Positions 1 through 8,016 of a DNA stretch of 28,618 bases are shown here, piece by piece. The stretch's first letter is position 1. Each line of letters opens with the position of its first letter. Both the position numbers and the translations under genes were made by a program. The notes under the pieces were generated by a model. The model had not been told where the DNA came from, searched no databases, and saw only the letters and a list, made by a program, of their open reading frames with translations. This stretch comes from Flavobacterium sp. (GTDB lineage Bacteria; Bacteroidota; Bacteroidia; Flavobacteriales; Flavobacteriaceae): positions 1 to 28,618 of the forward strand of contig JAGORP010000015.1 in NCBI GenBank assembly GCA_018062725.1, written 5' to 3'.

Positions 1-986
1 TTCATGTCACTTTTTTCAAGTGCCCACCGCATAAGATGGAATAGGTCGGGATGTAATTGTGTTGCTATTTCAACTTCTGGATATATCGTTTGTTGAAATG
101 GAATTTTGTACACTACCTCGGCCACGTAATCTTTAGTGTATTGATTAATGTACGTTTTAAAATGATACGGACGAATTGGTTTATTGTCTGAATCAATTTC
201 TTCTTCTATTTTAAAATCAGCGTTTTCAAAATCAAGAGTTTGTGATAGTAGAAGGGCGTCATCATATTCTATTTGTCTAACATAGCGTTTTAGAGAGTAC
301 AGATCTTCTACTTCTAAAACCACTCCGGCAATAAACCCGAATGACCCCAATCCAACTAGAGCTGCATTAAAAAGTGCATCATCTCGAATGATACGACTGT
401 TGAGAATTTGAGCAAAATCATCATTAAGAGTTGGCTCTGATGCTCGTTCTAAGTATACTCTATCTTCATTTTGTGGTCCGATGATCAGATGCATTCCCTT
501 TATATAGTCGGAAAAACATTGGTAATCAAAAGCTCCGCCATGCACTCCGGTTGATACTGCGCCCACAATGGTTTGTCCGTTACTTCCTCCACTAACTTTT
601 AGTGATTTACCCCGATCTTCTAGATAGGAAGTGAGTTGGTTAACGGTTGTGCCACATTGCGTAAAAACAAGGTTGCTGTGTAAAACTTTGCTCTCTTGAT
701 GCATGTTGCCTTTGATAATAGCAAGCCGCATGTCCATATCGGTGTTTTCCAGAATCCACCCACGATTGAATGCGATATCGTTGAGTGACCACAAGGACCC
801 AATTCCGCGGAATCGTTCACTAGTTTCCTCGCATTGTTTTAATAGCTCCTGAATTTCTAAAACACTTTTATTGTGCAGCTCATACCCTTTAGTTCCCTTT
901 TGTTTAATGATCCACAATTTTGAAATGGGAAATGGACCTGTTTGATGCCAAGTACTTAATTCGTTTATGGAAACTGGCGTAATCAT
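1..986 (-). CDS. FAD-linked oxidase, PCMH-type (3' end outside window)
   Basis: Translating the minus strand from the ATG at 984-986 gives an open frame of about 328 codons that runs off the left edge, so the C-terminus is missing. Residues 58-71 (RFRGIGSLWSLND) and 109-151, which include the CGTTVNQL segment and the STGVHGG motif, match the FAD-binding PCMH fold of the L-gulonolactone/aldonolactone oxidase and FAD_binding_4 families. In these families the glycine-rich stretch and the T-x-x-H-G region contact FAD. Such enzymes oxidise hydroxyl groups of sugars or lactones; the substrate cannot be told here. There is no signal peptide, so a cytosolic enzyme is likely. It lies 33 nt downstream of the lipoprotein gene at 1020-1676 on the same strand, probably in one transcript. 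Family assignment is fairly sure; specific activity is unknown. Confidence 0.75.
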   Translation of the reverse strand, partial: MITPVSINELSTWHQTGPFPISKLWIIKQKGTKGYELHNKSVLEIQELLKQCEETSERFRGIGSLWSLNDIAFNRGWILENTDMDMRLAIIKGNMHQESKVLHSNLVFTQCGTTVNQLTSYLEDRGKSLKVSGGSNGQTIVGAVSTGVHGGAFDYQCFSDYIKGMHLIIGPQNEDRVYLERASEPTLNDDFAQILNSRIIRDDALFNAALVGLGSFGFIAGVVLEVEDLYSLKRYVRQIEYDDALLLSQTLDFENADFKIEEEIDSDNKPIRPYHFKTYINQYTKDYVAEVVYKIPFQQTIYPEVEIATQLHPDLFHLMRWALEKSDM

Positions 987-1019
987 AATTTTTGATTATT
1001 TAATTGAAAAAAGCTTGTA

Positions 1020-1676
1020 CTATTCTTTGGCACAAATAATTAGAACACTGCGAAGAACTGGATTCTTTTTTTCTGAAATGAATTGAAATTCTATCGACTG
1101 GAATCCATCATCACAATTGTTACAATCATCTTGTACATCAATTTTGTATAATGGTGTTAAACTCCAAAACATATTGGCACTATCCCAATCAGCTTCGGGA
1201 TTATCTTTTTTACATACATATTGAATTTCAACCTCAATTTCTCTTCCTTTTCTTTTAGCGTTCACCGATTTGAGCGCAACAATTGCTATTCCTTTTTTTC
1301 CACAAGCGGGTATTTTTACTTCAATTAGTCCGGGAGTCTTAGTTAATCCAATTTTTACAACAGTATCGATCGTGTGTGAGTTATATTGGTTGAGAAGGTT
1401 CATCCACTTTGCTTTTTCATCATCGCTCATTAAAACCACAGAACTAGGAAATACTATTTTTTTCTTTTGGTAAGGATTACCTAAATCGTTTAAAACATTT
1501 TGCTCGTGTTGAATGCCTGGATTACTAACGATGACTGAATATATACCCGTTCGACTGCAACTCGAAATCAATATGAGTACAAATGACCCATATACTATCA
1601 GTAGTGTTTTTTTACTGATTCTTCTTAGTATTTGTGATAAAATTTTCATTCCTATTGAATCTGTATTTGATTTCAT
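1020..1676 (-). CDS. Putative lipoprotein, unknown function
   Basis: The 218-residue product has a charged N-terminus, a hydrophobic stretch at about residues 24-37 and a lipobox LISSC with the acceptor Cys at position 40, so it should be an SPII lipoprotein. An alternative start at Met10 (position 1649) gives a more usual signal length, with Cys at 31. The mature part is mostly beta-strand-like and has further cysteines (for example the CNNC motif near residue 190), which may form disulfides or bind metal. I recognise no family. It ends 33 nt before the FAD-linked oxidase, suggesting co-transcription. Confidence 0.6.
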   Translation of the reverse strand: MKSNTDSIGMKILSQILRRISKKTLLIVYGSFVLILISSCSRTGIYSVIVSNPGIQHEQNVLNDLGNPYQKKKIVFPSSVVLMSDDEKAKWMNLLNQYNSHTIDTVVKIGLTKTPGLIEVKIPACGKKGIAIVALKSVNAKRKGREIEVEIQYVCKKDNPEADWDSANMFWSLTPLYKIDVQDDCNNCDDGFQSIEFQFISEKKNPVLRSVLIICAKE

Positions 1677-1995
1677 TTTGCACTAAATTTTTAGATAAAT
1701 TCTGAGATCAACCTAAAATTAGAGGTATATCATCAATGAATAATGTTATTCTACTTCAGGAACGATTTGACAAAAAATCGACTCATTTCAGCATGCGGTG
1801 TTTCAGGATTGTTTTTGAATTGGGCGAGTAAAAAATATAAGTAATTGGATTAGTGTTGTTTATGGTAAACGTTCTAAGATTAGAATTCAAATTTAAAAAA
1901 AAGAAGGATGTTAAAAAAGAGGAAAAACACCCTATTTTTAGTTTAACGCCTGCACCTTGATTTAGGGGAAAGCGAGCTAAACAATTATGAATTAA
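1677..1995. other. Intergenic stretch without a recognisable gene
   Basis: No convincing coding region. On the minus strand a short open stretch around 1760-1840 reads LLAQFKNNPETPHAEMSRFF-like residues and ends in a stop. It could be the tail of a decayed gene but has no start. The 15-mer AGGAAAAACACCCTA at 1920-1934 recurs at 7703-7717. Confidence 0.4.
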
Positions 1996-2102
1996 AATTT
2001 AGGGTTGTATTGAAACGAACAAAGTAATTGGTCGATGTCTTAGCCTAACTTTCCAATTTCAACACCAAATAATTCAATATCTATAAGTTTGTTTGTTGCC
2101 AT
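1996..2102 (-). pseudogene. hipA-like toxin kinase remnant (N-terminal scrap)
   Basis: An ATG at 2100-2102 opens the reading MATNKLIDIELFGVEIGKLG followed by a TAA at 2040-2042. The same frame then continues through DIDQLLCS to FQYNPKF and a second stop. The FxYxPxF motif and the preceding 'IGxLG' segment are hallmarks of the HipA N-terminal domain in Bacteroidota. The two stops within ~40 codons and the absence of the kinase domain downstream show that this is a decayed copy. It starts 2 nt after the HipB-like reading ends, the spacing of a real hipBA operon. Confidence 0.6.
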
Positions 2103-2104
2103 GG

Positions 2105-2326
2105 TTAATATAATGAGCTCCGGTTATTTTTATCGATGTCTTGTTTGATCAGTTGATAGATGGTTTGTAAGCCATCGAAGTGATTGGCTATTTTTAGTAG
2201 TGTATCGATGTTTACATTTTTACCGTTTTCCAGCTTTACAATCGTTAGGCGAGATATATCCAAAGCATTTGCCAAGTCTTTTTGGGATAAATCAATACTT
2301 TGCGTAGTGGTTGAGCACAGGACAAA
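2105..2326 (-). pseudogene. hipB-like antitoxin fragment (XRE helix-turn-helix), 5' truncated
   Basis: The frame ending in TAA at 2105-2107 reads a clear XRE helix-turn-helix: DLSQKDLANALDISRLTIV, then KLENGKN-NIDTLLKIANHF and a GLQTIYQLIKQ tail. It is preceded by an in-frame stop at 2327-2329, and there is no ATG between that stop and the HTH. The usual N-terminal helix (about 15-20 residues) is therefore missing. HipB-type antitoxins bind DNA and neutralise the HipA kinase encoded just downstream. Here both partners are broken, so no function is expected unless a non-ATG start is used. Confidence 0.6.
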
Positions 2327-2443
2327 TCAAATCGGCACTATTTTTTTTAAAGTTGTTGTTGACAATGATTTTGTGTATTCTCCACGAGGTGAAAAATTGC
2401 TAGAGCATGGCCAACAATTCCCGCAAACTGAAATTGGTAATTG

Positions 2444-2893
2444 TTATTCTTCGCCACCTGAACTCTCAAGGTAAGATTTTTGTGATTCCAAAATTTTTTG
2501 GTAATCTTCAAAATGTTTCTGTTTTTGTTCGTTATATATTTCAGGACCTTTTACAAAATCAAAACAAATTCGATCTCTTAATCTTCGTAAATCAAATAAA
2601 ATAATATCATTGTTTTTGCCTTTATCTTTAAAATCAAATAATCCTTCTATTGCCGCAAGTAATGTAATTGAGGCGCTGATAATTAAAATAAAATTTCCAG
2701 GATTGTATGTGATTGTATTATCGGTTATATTTAAACCTGTTAAGATAGTAATCATGGCACCTGCAGAAAAAGTAATTACTTTTGAACTTCGAAAAAGAAT
2801 AAGATACATATTTTTTTTCCTTTTTATATTTTCAATTCTAATTTCTATATCTCGATATAAAAGATCACTTTCTATTAGTTCTGTAATTTTCAT
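2444..2893 (-). CDS. Two-TM protein, SLATT-like
   Basis: The 149-residue product starts with an amphipathic helix (ELIESDLLYRDIEIRIEN). Two membrane segments follow at about residues 38-55 and 67-85, then a charged helical tail (about 95-149) rich in Lys, Glu and Gln. A short N-terminal helix, a 2-TM hairpin and a cytosolic helical tail in about 150 residues is the layout of SLATT/DUF4231-type proteins. SLATT proteins are known as membrane effectors in nucleotide-signalling conflict systems. The assignment rests on topology, not on a sequence match. It is 130 nt downstream of the four-gene cassette on the same strand; no SMODS or SLOG partner is visible nearby. Confidence 0.55.
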   Translation of the reverse strand: MKITELIESDLLYRDIEIRIENIKRKKNMYLILFRSSKVITFSAGAMITILTGLNITDNTITYNPGNFILIISASITLLAAIEGLFDFKDKGKNNDIILFDLRRLRDRICFDFVKGPEIYNEQKQKHFEDYQKILESQKSYLESSGGEE

Positions 2894-3023
2894 AGTTTAT
2901 TTTTAATGGTTATTAGCTTCATAATTTGATCATATATTGTCAGCATTCTCAATTAAATATAAAAAGTAAAGTTATGTAATTGCATAATATCGAGTTTAAA
3001 AGTAACCCTATACATTTATTTAA

Positions 3024-3680
3024 CTAATTAATATTTATAACACTTATAAATACTAATACTGGTACTAGAATTGTATAGTCAAATAAAAATGAATATAGCT
3101 TTCTCCTTGCAAAACGTAGTAATGAACAATACCATCTTAAAATAATATGCAAAAGGAAAATAAATATTGTTAAAGGATAATTAATGTAGTCTCCAAATAT
3201 TAATAATAATGCACTCATAAATATAATTATAGTTGTGCAGTAGATTTCAAACAATGGCAAGCGAACCGATTTTAGAAAGTAAAGCTTACGATTTTCAAAA
3301 TGCACATTGCAACATCTATTTATATAACATTTAACCTTAGCTCCCAAGTAGGCAATGTTTATTGACAATACAAAATAGATCCAGTTATTTAGGTTGTCTA
3401 TTTTTGACAGTTTAAACATTATGAAAGTTGATATTATACATAGTATTAACGAATTGCTCCATGATGGAGCAATTCTTAAATTGTGATTACCGATATATTT
3501 TCGAAGGTAATCCCTTGTTTTTGATCCAAAAAACAAACAAGTGCCCCAAATAATAAATTGCAACGTTCCCAAGAAGTAATTCCCTGCTTCAAAATGTAAG
3601 TAAGACAGTATTATTCCACCCGTTGCACCTCCTAAAATCGCTAATGAATATGATATCTTAATCCTATTTTTTAGCGTCAT
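3024..3680 (-). CDS. Multi-pass membrane protein of unknown family (cassette gene 4)
   Basis: The 218 residues contain about seven hydrophobic segments (roughly 10-27, 35-51, 75-92, 100-117, 142-160, 166-187 and 200-217). Short basic loops include a Cys-rich one near residue 121 (INRCC) and LRFARRK near residue 190. By the positive-inside rule these loops are cytosolic. No transporter or enzyme motif is recognisable. The ATG overlaps the stop of the preceding gene by 4 nt, so translation is probably coupled with the other three cassette genes. It is the only membrane member of the cassette and could be its membrane anchor or pore; that role is a guess. Base composition is distinctly AT-rich. 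Confidence 0.6.
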   Translation of the reverse strand: MTLKNRIKISYSLAILGGATGGIILSYLHFEAGNYFLGTLQFIIWGTCLFFGSKTRDYLRKYIGNHNLRIAPSWSNSLILCIISTFIMFKLSKIDNLNNWIYFVLSINIAYLGAKVKCYINRCCNVHFENRKLYFLKSVRLPLFEIYCTTIIIFMSALLLIFGDYINYPLTIFIFLLHIILRWYCSLLRFARRKLYSFLFDYTILVPVLVFISVININ

Positions 3681-4435
3681 TTTAGATTGTAATTACAATT
3701 TTGGGAGGCATAAGTTTCGCAGTCTCTTTGAGTAGTTGGACCATATCTGTATATGTATGCAATAGAACCTCCTGTAATCACTTGACCATAATGTACTACA
3801 CAAATACCATCCCTTATCCTTTCGTAAACATACCAATTGGGATCATCAGGGTCATTTCCACAACCATTACTTGATGTATCAAAAATTTCGAGTGATTTTA
3901 GTTTTTCATCAGGATAATAGTCACTTGTTAAAGTGTTTTTCTCCAGTACAGCATCTATCCACGTTATTTTATTATCCGTTTCATTATCAATTAGGACGCT
4001 TATTGTGGTATTCTTCGTAGATTTTATTTTAACTAATTTTTGGAACGAAGACCTATCAACACCAAGATTTGCAATTTCAGGAATTTCAAGAAGTATTCCA
4101 TCTTGAAATTCGATTTCAATAATTTCGTCGTTAATAGATAATTTCCCTAACCAGTTAGCGGGCAGAGTTGCATAATAATTACCTAGCACTTCATCATAAA
4201 ACTCAATCCATAATTCATTCCCTATGTTAGAAAAATCATTACCATTGATATCAATGTCACCCCTTGATAATATTAGTTCAATATTATCAGTATTTAAGGG
4301 TAGTAGACTCATTAAAGTTACTATGCTGAATGGCTTTTGTTCTTCATAATGATAAACTATTTCATCTCTGAGCGCATATATTGAACTCTTATGTTGTTCT
4401 GCACTCATTTTCCAAGTAAATACTTCTTTTTCCAT
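3677..4435 (-). CDS. Unrecognised 252-aa protein with Cys-containing C-terminus (cassette gene 3)
   Basis: This is a soluble protein without signal peptide or TM segment. The first two thirds are acidic and look alpha/beta. The last ~65 residues contain four cysteines spaced irregularly (SNGCGNDPDDPNW, GICVVHYG, RDCETY, QNCNYN) in a Gly/Tyr-rich context, which could be a small metal-binding or disulfide module. I recognise no family. It starts 1 nt after the stop of the 391-aa gene and overlaps the membrane gene by 4 nt, so it sits third in a translationally coupled four-gene cassette. Confidence 0.6.
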   Translation of the reverse strand: MEKEVFTWKMSAEQHKSSIYALRDEIVYHYEEQKPFSIVTLMSLLPLNTDNIELILSRGDIDINGNDFSNIGNELWIEFYDEVLGNYYATLPANWLGKLSINDEIIEIEFQDGILLEIPEIANLGVDRSSFQKLVKIKSTKNTTISVLIDNETDNKITWIDAVLEKNTLTSDYYPDEKLKSLEIFDTSSNGCGNDPDDPNWYVYERIRDGICVVHYGQVITGGSIAYIYRYGPTTQRDCETYASQNCNYNLK

Positions 4436-4436
4436 A

Positions 4437-5612
4437 TTATTTATTAAAGTAAAATGTTAATCCATCCGGTACTACACGACATCTAGCGTTTGATCCAAAA
4501 GAGGAGGTGATCTGACCATTAAATGTTTTACGAGAATTTATTGCTTTTGTTATTTCTTTTTCAGCCTCATTTATAACCTTACCACATATAGGCCAGCATA
4601 ATTCTGCTTTTATTTTATATCTCCAAAAACTCCAACTTGCTGTATATTTCAAGCTCCCATAGTCAATACTTAAATAAATATTGTGTCCCATCCATACTTT
4701 GCCTTTAACAGAAATGTGCCAAAATGATTCAGACTTTGAGCCATAAGACTCAATCTCAATTTTTCCATGTAGGAATTTAATATTAATGAGTGAGGCATCC
4801 CTAGCTTGTACAATTTTCGATATAATCGCATTTATATGTTCTTTTCGAATACCTGCTACAAAGTCATAATTATTACTATTCCGTTTTAAGTCAAGGATAT
4901 ATCTCGTACGATTGCGAGTTAAACCTCTACTGTAAATCATCAATGAATTATCTAACAAAAATTCTTTTGCGGCAAAAGGGACCTCTTGATCATCTATTTG
5001 ATAAGGAGGTATTTCAAAATTAAGTTTTCCTATAAATTCCTTAAAGGTGTTGTGTGTCTCTTCTAGAATTTCAAATCTCTCTACTATTGGTAATGATTTA
5101 AAGGGATTAACTTCATTAAGATTTAGATCAAGAAATGAAGGTGAGCGAACCAGATATACATTAATGATTGAGTTTTTCGAGTAGAATTTTAAGTATAGTT
5201 TCAGTATATATTCTGTTGATTGTTCATTGATTGAATTTACTAATTTCCATTTCGATTCTACGTGAAGAGTGTTTTCTATAAATGTACAGTTAAAATTTGT
5301 CAACCTTTGCATTAACAACTTGTAATTACCATAATTGATTTCAAGATTTATTGCTACGTTAGTATTAAATACTTTCTCAATATATTTTTTAGATACTTGT
5401 AAATCAGAATCAAAATAAAGAGGTAAAAAAGTAACATTTAACTCCTTTACGCTCATATTTACGGACGAGAGAGCATTGCCCGATTCATTTATTGCATTTT
5501 CAATCCTTTGAAAACTTGATAACATTTGTAATTCTTTACCCCCCATTTCAGAGCAGCTAAGCTCAATCGCTAACATCAAATTTTCTATATCTTTCAAGAG
5601 TGATTCCATCAT
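4437..5612 (-). CDS. Unrecognised 391-aa protein, possible TULIP-like C-terminal domain (cassette gene 2)
   Basis: The N-terminal ~55 residues are helical and probably coiled-coil. The remainder alternates beta strands with few helices. The C-terminal ~120 residues show long amphipathic strands (FWHISVKGKVWMG, YLSIDYGSLKYTASW) followed by a helix (KVINEAEKEITKAIN) and more strand. That strand-helix pattern is loosely like TULIP lipid-binding domains, but there is no diagnostic motif and I hold this weakly. No signal peptide. The start overlaps the stop of the 287-aa gene (5609-5612) and the end is 1 nt from the next gene, so co-translation is likely. Size and composition give no other clue. 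Confidence 0.6.
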   Translation of the reverse strand: MMESLLKDIENLMLAIELSCSEMGGKELQMLSSFQRIENAINESGNALSSVNMSVKELNVTFLPLYFDSDLQVSKKYIEKVFNTNVAINLEINYGNYKLLMQRLTNFNCTFIENTLHVESKWKLVNSINEQSTEYILKLYLKFYSKNSIINVYLVRSPSFLDLNLNEVNPFKSLPIVERFEILEETHNTFKEFIGKLNFEIPPYQIDDQEVPFAAKEFLLDNSLMIYSRGLTRNRTRYILDLKRNSNNYDFVAGIRKEHINAIISKIVQARDASLINIKFLHGKIEIESYGSKSESFWHISVKGKVWMGHNIYLSIDYGSLKYTASWSFWRYKIKAELCWPICGKVINEAEKEITKAINSRKTFNGQITSSFGSNARCRVVPDGLTFYFNK

Positions 5613-6472
5613 TTTATTTCATTGATGTTTTCTGTAATCTGAGATAGCTCTTTTAAAATTCTATCAGAGGCAAAGTTCAAATCATTTTCAACTTTATTTG
5701 TTATGTCACTTAAAGGGTTTAAATAATTTGTCCTTTGCATTTCCAATTGCTTTTGAAGTAATGTTAATCTGCTAAAAATATCTTTAATTGGTTTTTCAAG
5801 AGGATTTTCAGTCTTTACAAAAAGATTGAGTTCGATGGAACCAGTAGGAATGAACTTTGTAGGGTCAAAGGCGTTTAAAGTTGGACTTATCCCTTGAGAA
5901 ATTTGAATAATTATGTTGTTATTTTTATAGACTTCTTTTGAATTAATTCCGCTTTCTGCAATAATCTCACTAAATGAAATAGGCTCAATATCTATATATC
6001 GAAATAAAAAATTCACAAGATGTAAATTGCCACCTATGCCAATTTTTCTATTCCCTATTTTTTCAAAAGCAGAACTAATATCAATATTTGAAATATATGA
6101 TTTCGCAACTTGGTATTCATTTTTGTATTGCTCATCAAGGAAATCAAACGAATTAATATAATCGCAATAAGTTTTAGCGCCAAATAAATATTGTTCAGAT
6201 AATTTCTCGACACTCAATTTTTTTAAACGAGTAATAAGTATCTTTTTTAATCCTGCAGTTAAATTAAATCCATTTATGTAAAAATTTAAGTCTTCTGCAC
6301 CACCAAAATTCTGCACCGAACCAGATAACAAATAACTCGGCCTTGTATAAAATGTAAATTCCACCTCCTTAAAAGATGTTAAACCTTTTAACGGGATTAA
6401 AATAGTTGCTTCTCTATATAATGGTGAGAAGTCAAAAGTTCTGTTGATAATATTGGTGTTATCGTAGTTCAT
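5609..6472 (-). CDS. Unrecognised 287-aa protein with C-terminal coiled coil (cassette gene 1)
   Basis: First gene of the four-gene cassette. The N-terminal half has strand-rich sequence (ATILIPLKGL, VEFTFYTRPSYLL, LNFYINGFNL). The middle is mixed, and the final ~55 residues (about 232-287, from PIKDIFSRLTLLQKQLEMQ onward) are heptad-like and should form a coiled coil. No TM, signal peptide or known catalytic motif. The next gene also begins with a predicted coiled-coil helix, so the two may pair. The region upstream (6473 onward) is a long spacer holding a repeat element. Confidence 0.6.
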   Translation of the reverse strand: MNYDNTNIINRTFDFSPLYREATILIPLKGLTSFKEVEFTFYTRPSYLLSGSVQNFGGAEDLNFYINGFNLTAGLKKILITRLKKLSVEKLSEQYLFGAKTYCDYINSFDFLDEQYKNEYQVAKSYISNIDISSAFEKIGNRKIGIGGNLHLVNFLFRYIDIEPISFSEIIAESGINSKEVYKNNNIIIQISQGISPTLNAFDPTKFIPTGSIELNLFVKTENPLEKPIKDIFSRLTLLQKQLEMQRTNYLNPLSDITNKVENDLNFASDRILKELSQITENINEIK

Positions 6473-6534
6473 AAAAATTTACAATTTAATGTTCAAATTA
6501 TATTTTAAGTGTTGAATGCTCGCCGCTTTAATTT

Positions 6535-6690
6535 ATCACTCGACATACTGCAGTTAGCACTGACCAAAACAAACCTACAAAATTTCTTTGAAAGATAGAG
6601 TGAAAGTCACCAGCATATTTTTCATGCAAACGAATATAGAAGCCCTAAGCTCAGCAATAGTTGAATACAATTGTTGGTTGTAGTTTTTAA
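6535..6690. repeat. Spacer repeat, copy A
   Basis: This copy shares with 9437-9606 the 16-mer ACTGACCAAAACAAAC (6559-6574 here). It also shares a TTTC..GAAAGATA..TGAAA middle and the end TTGTTGGTTGTAGTTTTT (6671-6688; TTGTTAGCTGTAGTTTT in copy B). The distance between the two conserved ends is 130 nt here and 127 nt in copy B. The sequence between is diverged. Confidence 0.6.
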
Positions 6691-7030
6691 ATTCTCACAA
6701 CATAGCCCATTACACGCCATAGTTGATAAATTATATTTCCATACTAATCTCTAATAGGTTAAGGGCTATATATGATAACGTCATTTCCAACTGAATAACC
6801 CCAATTGTAAGCGATTAATTTCGTCGAATTTCATTTCGGGCTGGAGCGGGGTTATAAAGGCCACTGCCTAAGCCGTGTTTAGAAAGAATAAAATATAAAT
6901 TTCAAGTCCCAACCAAAATTGTTGATTAGACAGGAAAGAGAAATAATCACTTGAAGTATAAAGTCAATTTCTCGCAATCATTTGGTTTTTTTTGTTCAAA
7001 AGATATCAGGCTTGTATACTAAAGTAAACG
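6691..7030. other. Intergenic spacer, no gene seen
   Basis: There is no open frame of interest on either strand. The only structure noted is an inverted pair TAACCCC (6796-6802) and GGGGTTA (6848-6854), 45 nt apart. The stretch may hold remnants of earlier insertions. Confidence 0.4.
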
Positions 7031-7066
7031 AAAAAGCATCGGAAGTACGAGATTCCAATGCTTTTT
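7031..7066 (-). terminator. Hairpin terminator of the 88-aa gene
   Basis: AAAAAGCATCGGAA (7031-7044) pairs with TTCCAATGCTTTTT (7053-7066) with a single G-T mismatch, giving a 14-bp stem. Read on the minus strand it lies 21 nt after the stop of the 88-aa gene and ends in a T run. Confidence 0.75.
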
Positions 7067-7086
7067 AGAAAAAAAATCAGAGCTTA

Positions 7087-7353
7087 TTATGAACTCCAAC
7101 TTACGCAGATCTTAATTTTTAGATTTTCATCCCATTCCCACTCTACACACACTTCTACTTTACCCTCGCCACCTGCTCTAGTAAGATGTTCGTCGCCATA
7201 AGCCTTGAAATAATCTACACCATCTTCGCTTTTTATTCTTTTTGCGAGTTTTTCATTAGTGTCTTTGCTTAGGATGTACATCCTATCATCAGATAAAGAT
7301 ACATTACCTGATTCGATCATTGCTGCAACTTGTTTTCCTGTTACTTTCTCCAT
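7087..7353 (-). CDS. Small protein of unknown function (88 aa)
   Basis: A lone gene with about 300 nt or more of non-coding sequence on both sides and its own downstream hairpin, so it is probably expressed from its own promoter. The product begins with an amphipathic, partly acidic N-terminal half (KQVAAMIESGNVSLSDDRMY). After a GGEG turn it ends in alternating strand-like sequence (KVEVCVEWEWD and LKIKICVSWSS) with two cysteines. There is no signal peptide or TM segment. The leader-like N-terminus and short, Cys/Ser/Trp-containing tail could suggest a peptide precursor, but no maturation enzyme is nearby, so a small globular protein is equally possible. Confidence 0.6.
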   Translation of the reverse strand: MEKVTGKQVAAMIESGNVSLSDDRMYILSKDTNEKLAKRIKSEDGVDYFKAYGDEHLTRAGGEGKVEVCVEWEWDENLKIKICVSWSS

Positions 7354-7895
7354 TTTTATTGTATTAAAAATTATGCCTACTCTTACTTATTAGAAAACAG
7401 TATAGTTTTTCGGCTTCCACTATGTGTTCAGAACTACTTGACAATTTTTTAAATAAAGAAACTCTTACTATTAAAATACGACTATTTTAAAGTCAATTTA
7501 ATCATAAATAGAAACTAAAAGTTATTTGGTTAGGTTTTCAAGTGTGTATTGACTTGCTTACAGTAGTTTTCGCATGAAATCAGATTACTACTAGTTGACC
7601 TGCAAATTTGATTAACGATAGGGGGCTAAAATTTTCATGCTCCAGATTAATCCTAATCTGAATCCTTTAGTAAAATTAAATGAAATCAAATTGATACTAT
7701 ACAGGAAAAACACCCTAATTTTTGAAATTGAAACTAATTCTATTGTTGCATTTTTTTAAACAAGGTATATGTAGACAAAAGCAAGATCGCCAAATATTTT
7801 ACAAATAACTACAAATGGGTATTTGTCCTTACTGATTTATAAACTAGAAGAAAATTTTTGGTTACAGTTTATATTCTCTGATTTGAGACTTTGCA
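7354..7895. other. Intergenic spacer, no convincing gene
   Basis: No supported gene. A 40-codon plus-strand frame beginning at the ATG near 7637 has no supporting context. The 15-mer AGGAAAAACACCCTA seen at 1920-1934 recurs at 7703-7717. Confidence 0.4.
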
Positions 7896-7976
7896 GACAT
7901 GGGACAGCGAGCAAGGATTAGAGATCCGCACTATCTGCTTGAGAGCACGAGCAGGATGCTCGCGCTAGCGGGAGAA
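7896..7976. repeat. GC-rich REP-like intergenic element
   Basis: An island of GC-rich sequence in an AT-rich spacer. It contains hairpins GGAT-TAGAG-ATCC (7916-7928) and GAGCA-GGA-TGCTC (about 7948-7960), and a near-palindromic GCGCTAGCGGG end. Its composition and stem-loops fit a dispersed intergenic repeat. It is unlike the GTAG/GGACAGG palindromes at 15,869. Only one copy is seen in this window. Confidence 0.5.
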
Positions 7977-8016
7977 AAAAACAATGTTTGATAGTCACTT
8001 TATAGCTTTGAAATAA

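Noticed and set aside
2184..2474. Plus-strand open frame of 96 codons
   Set aside because: It lies antisense to the hipB-like HTH, whose codon pattern and motif are convincing; the plus-strand product shows no recognisable sequence.
7637..7762. Plus-strand 40-codon frame
   Set aside because: No promoter element, no neighbouring partner and no recognisable sequence; probably chance in an AT-rich spacer.
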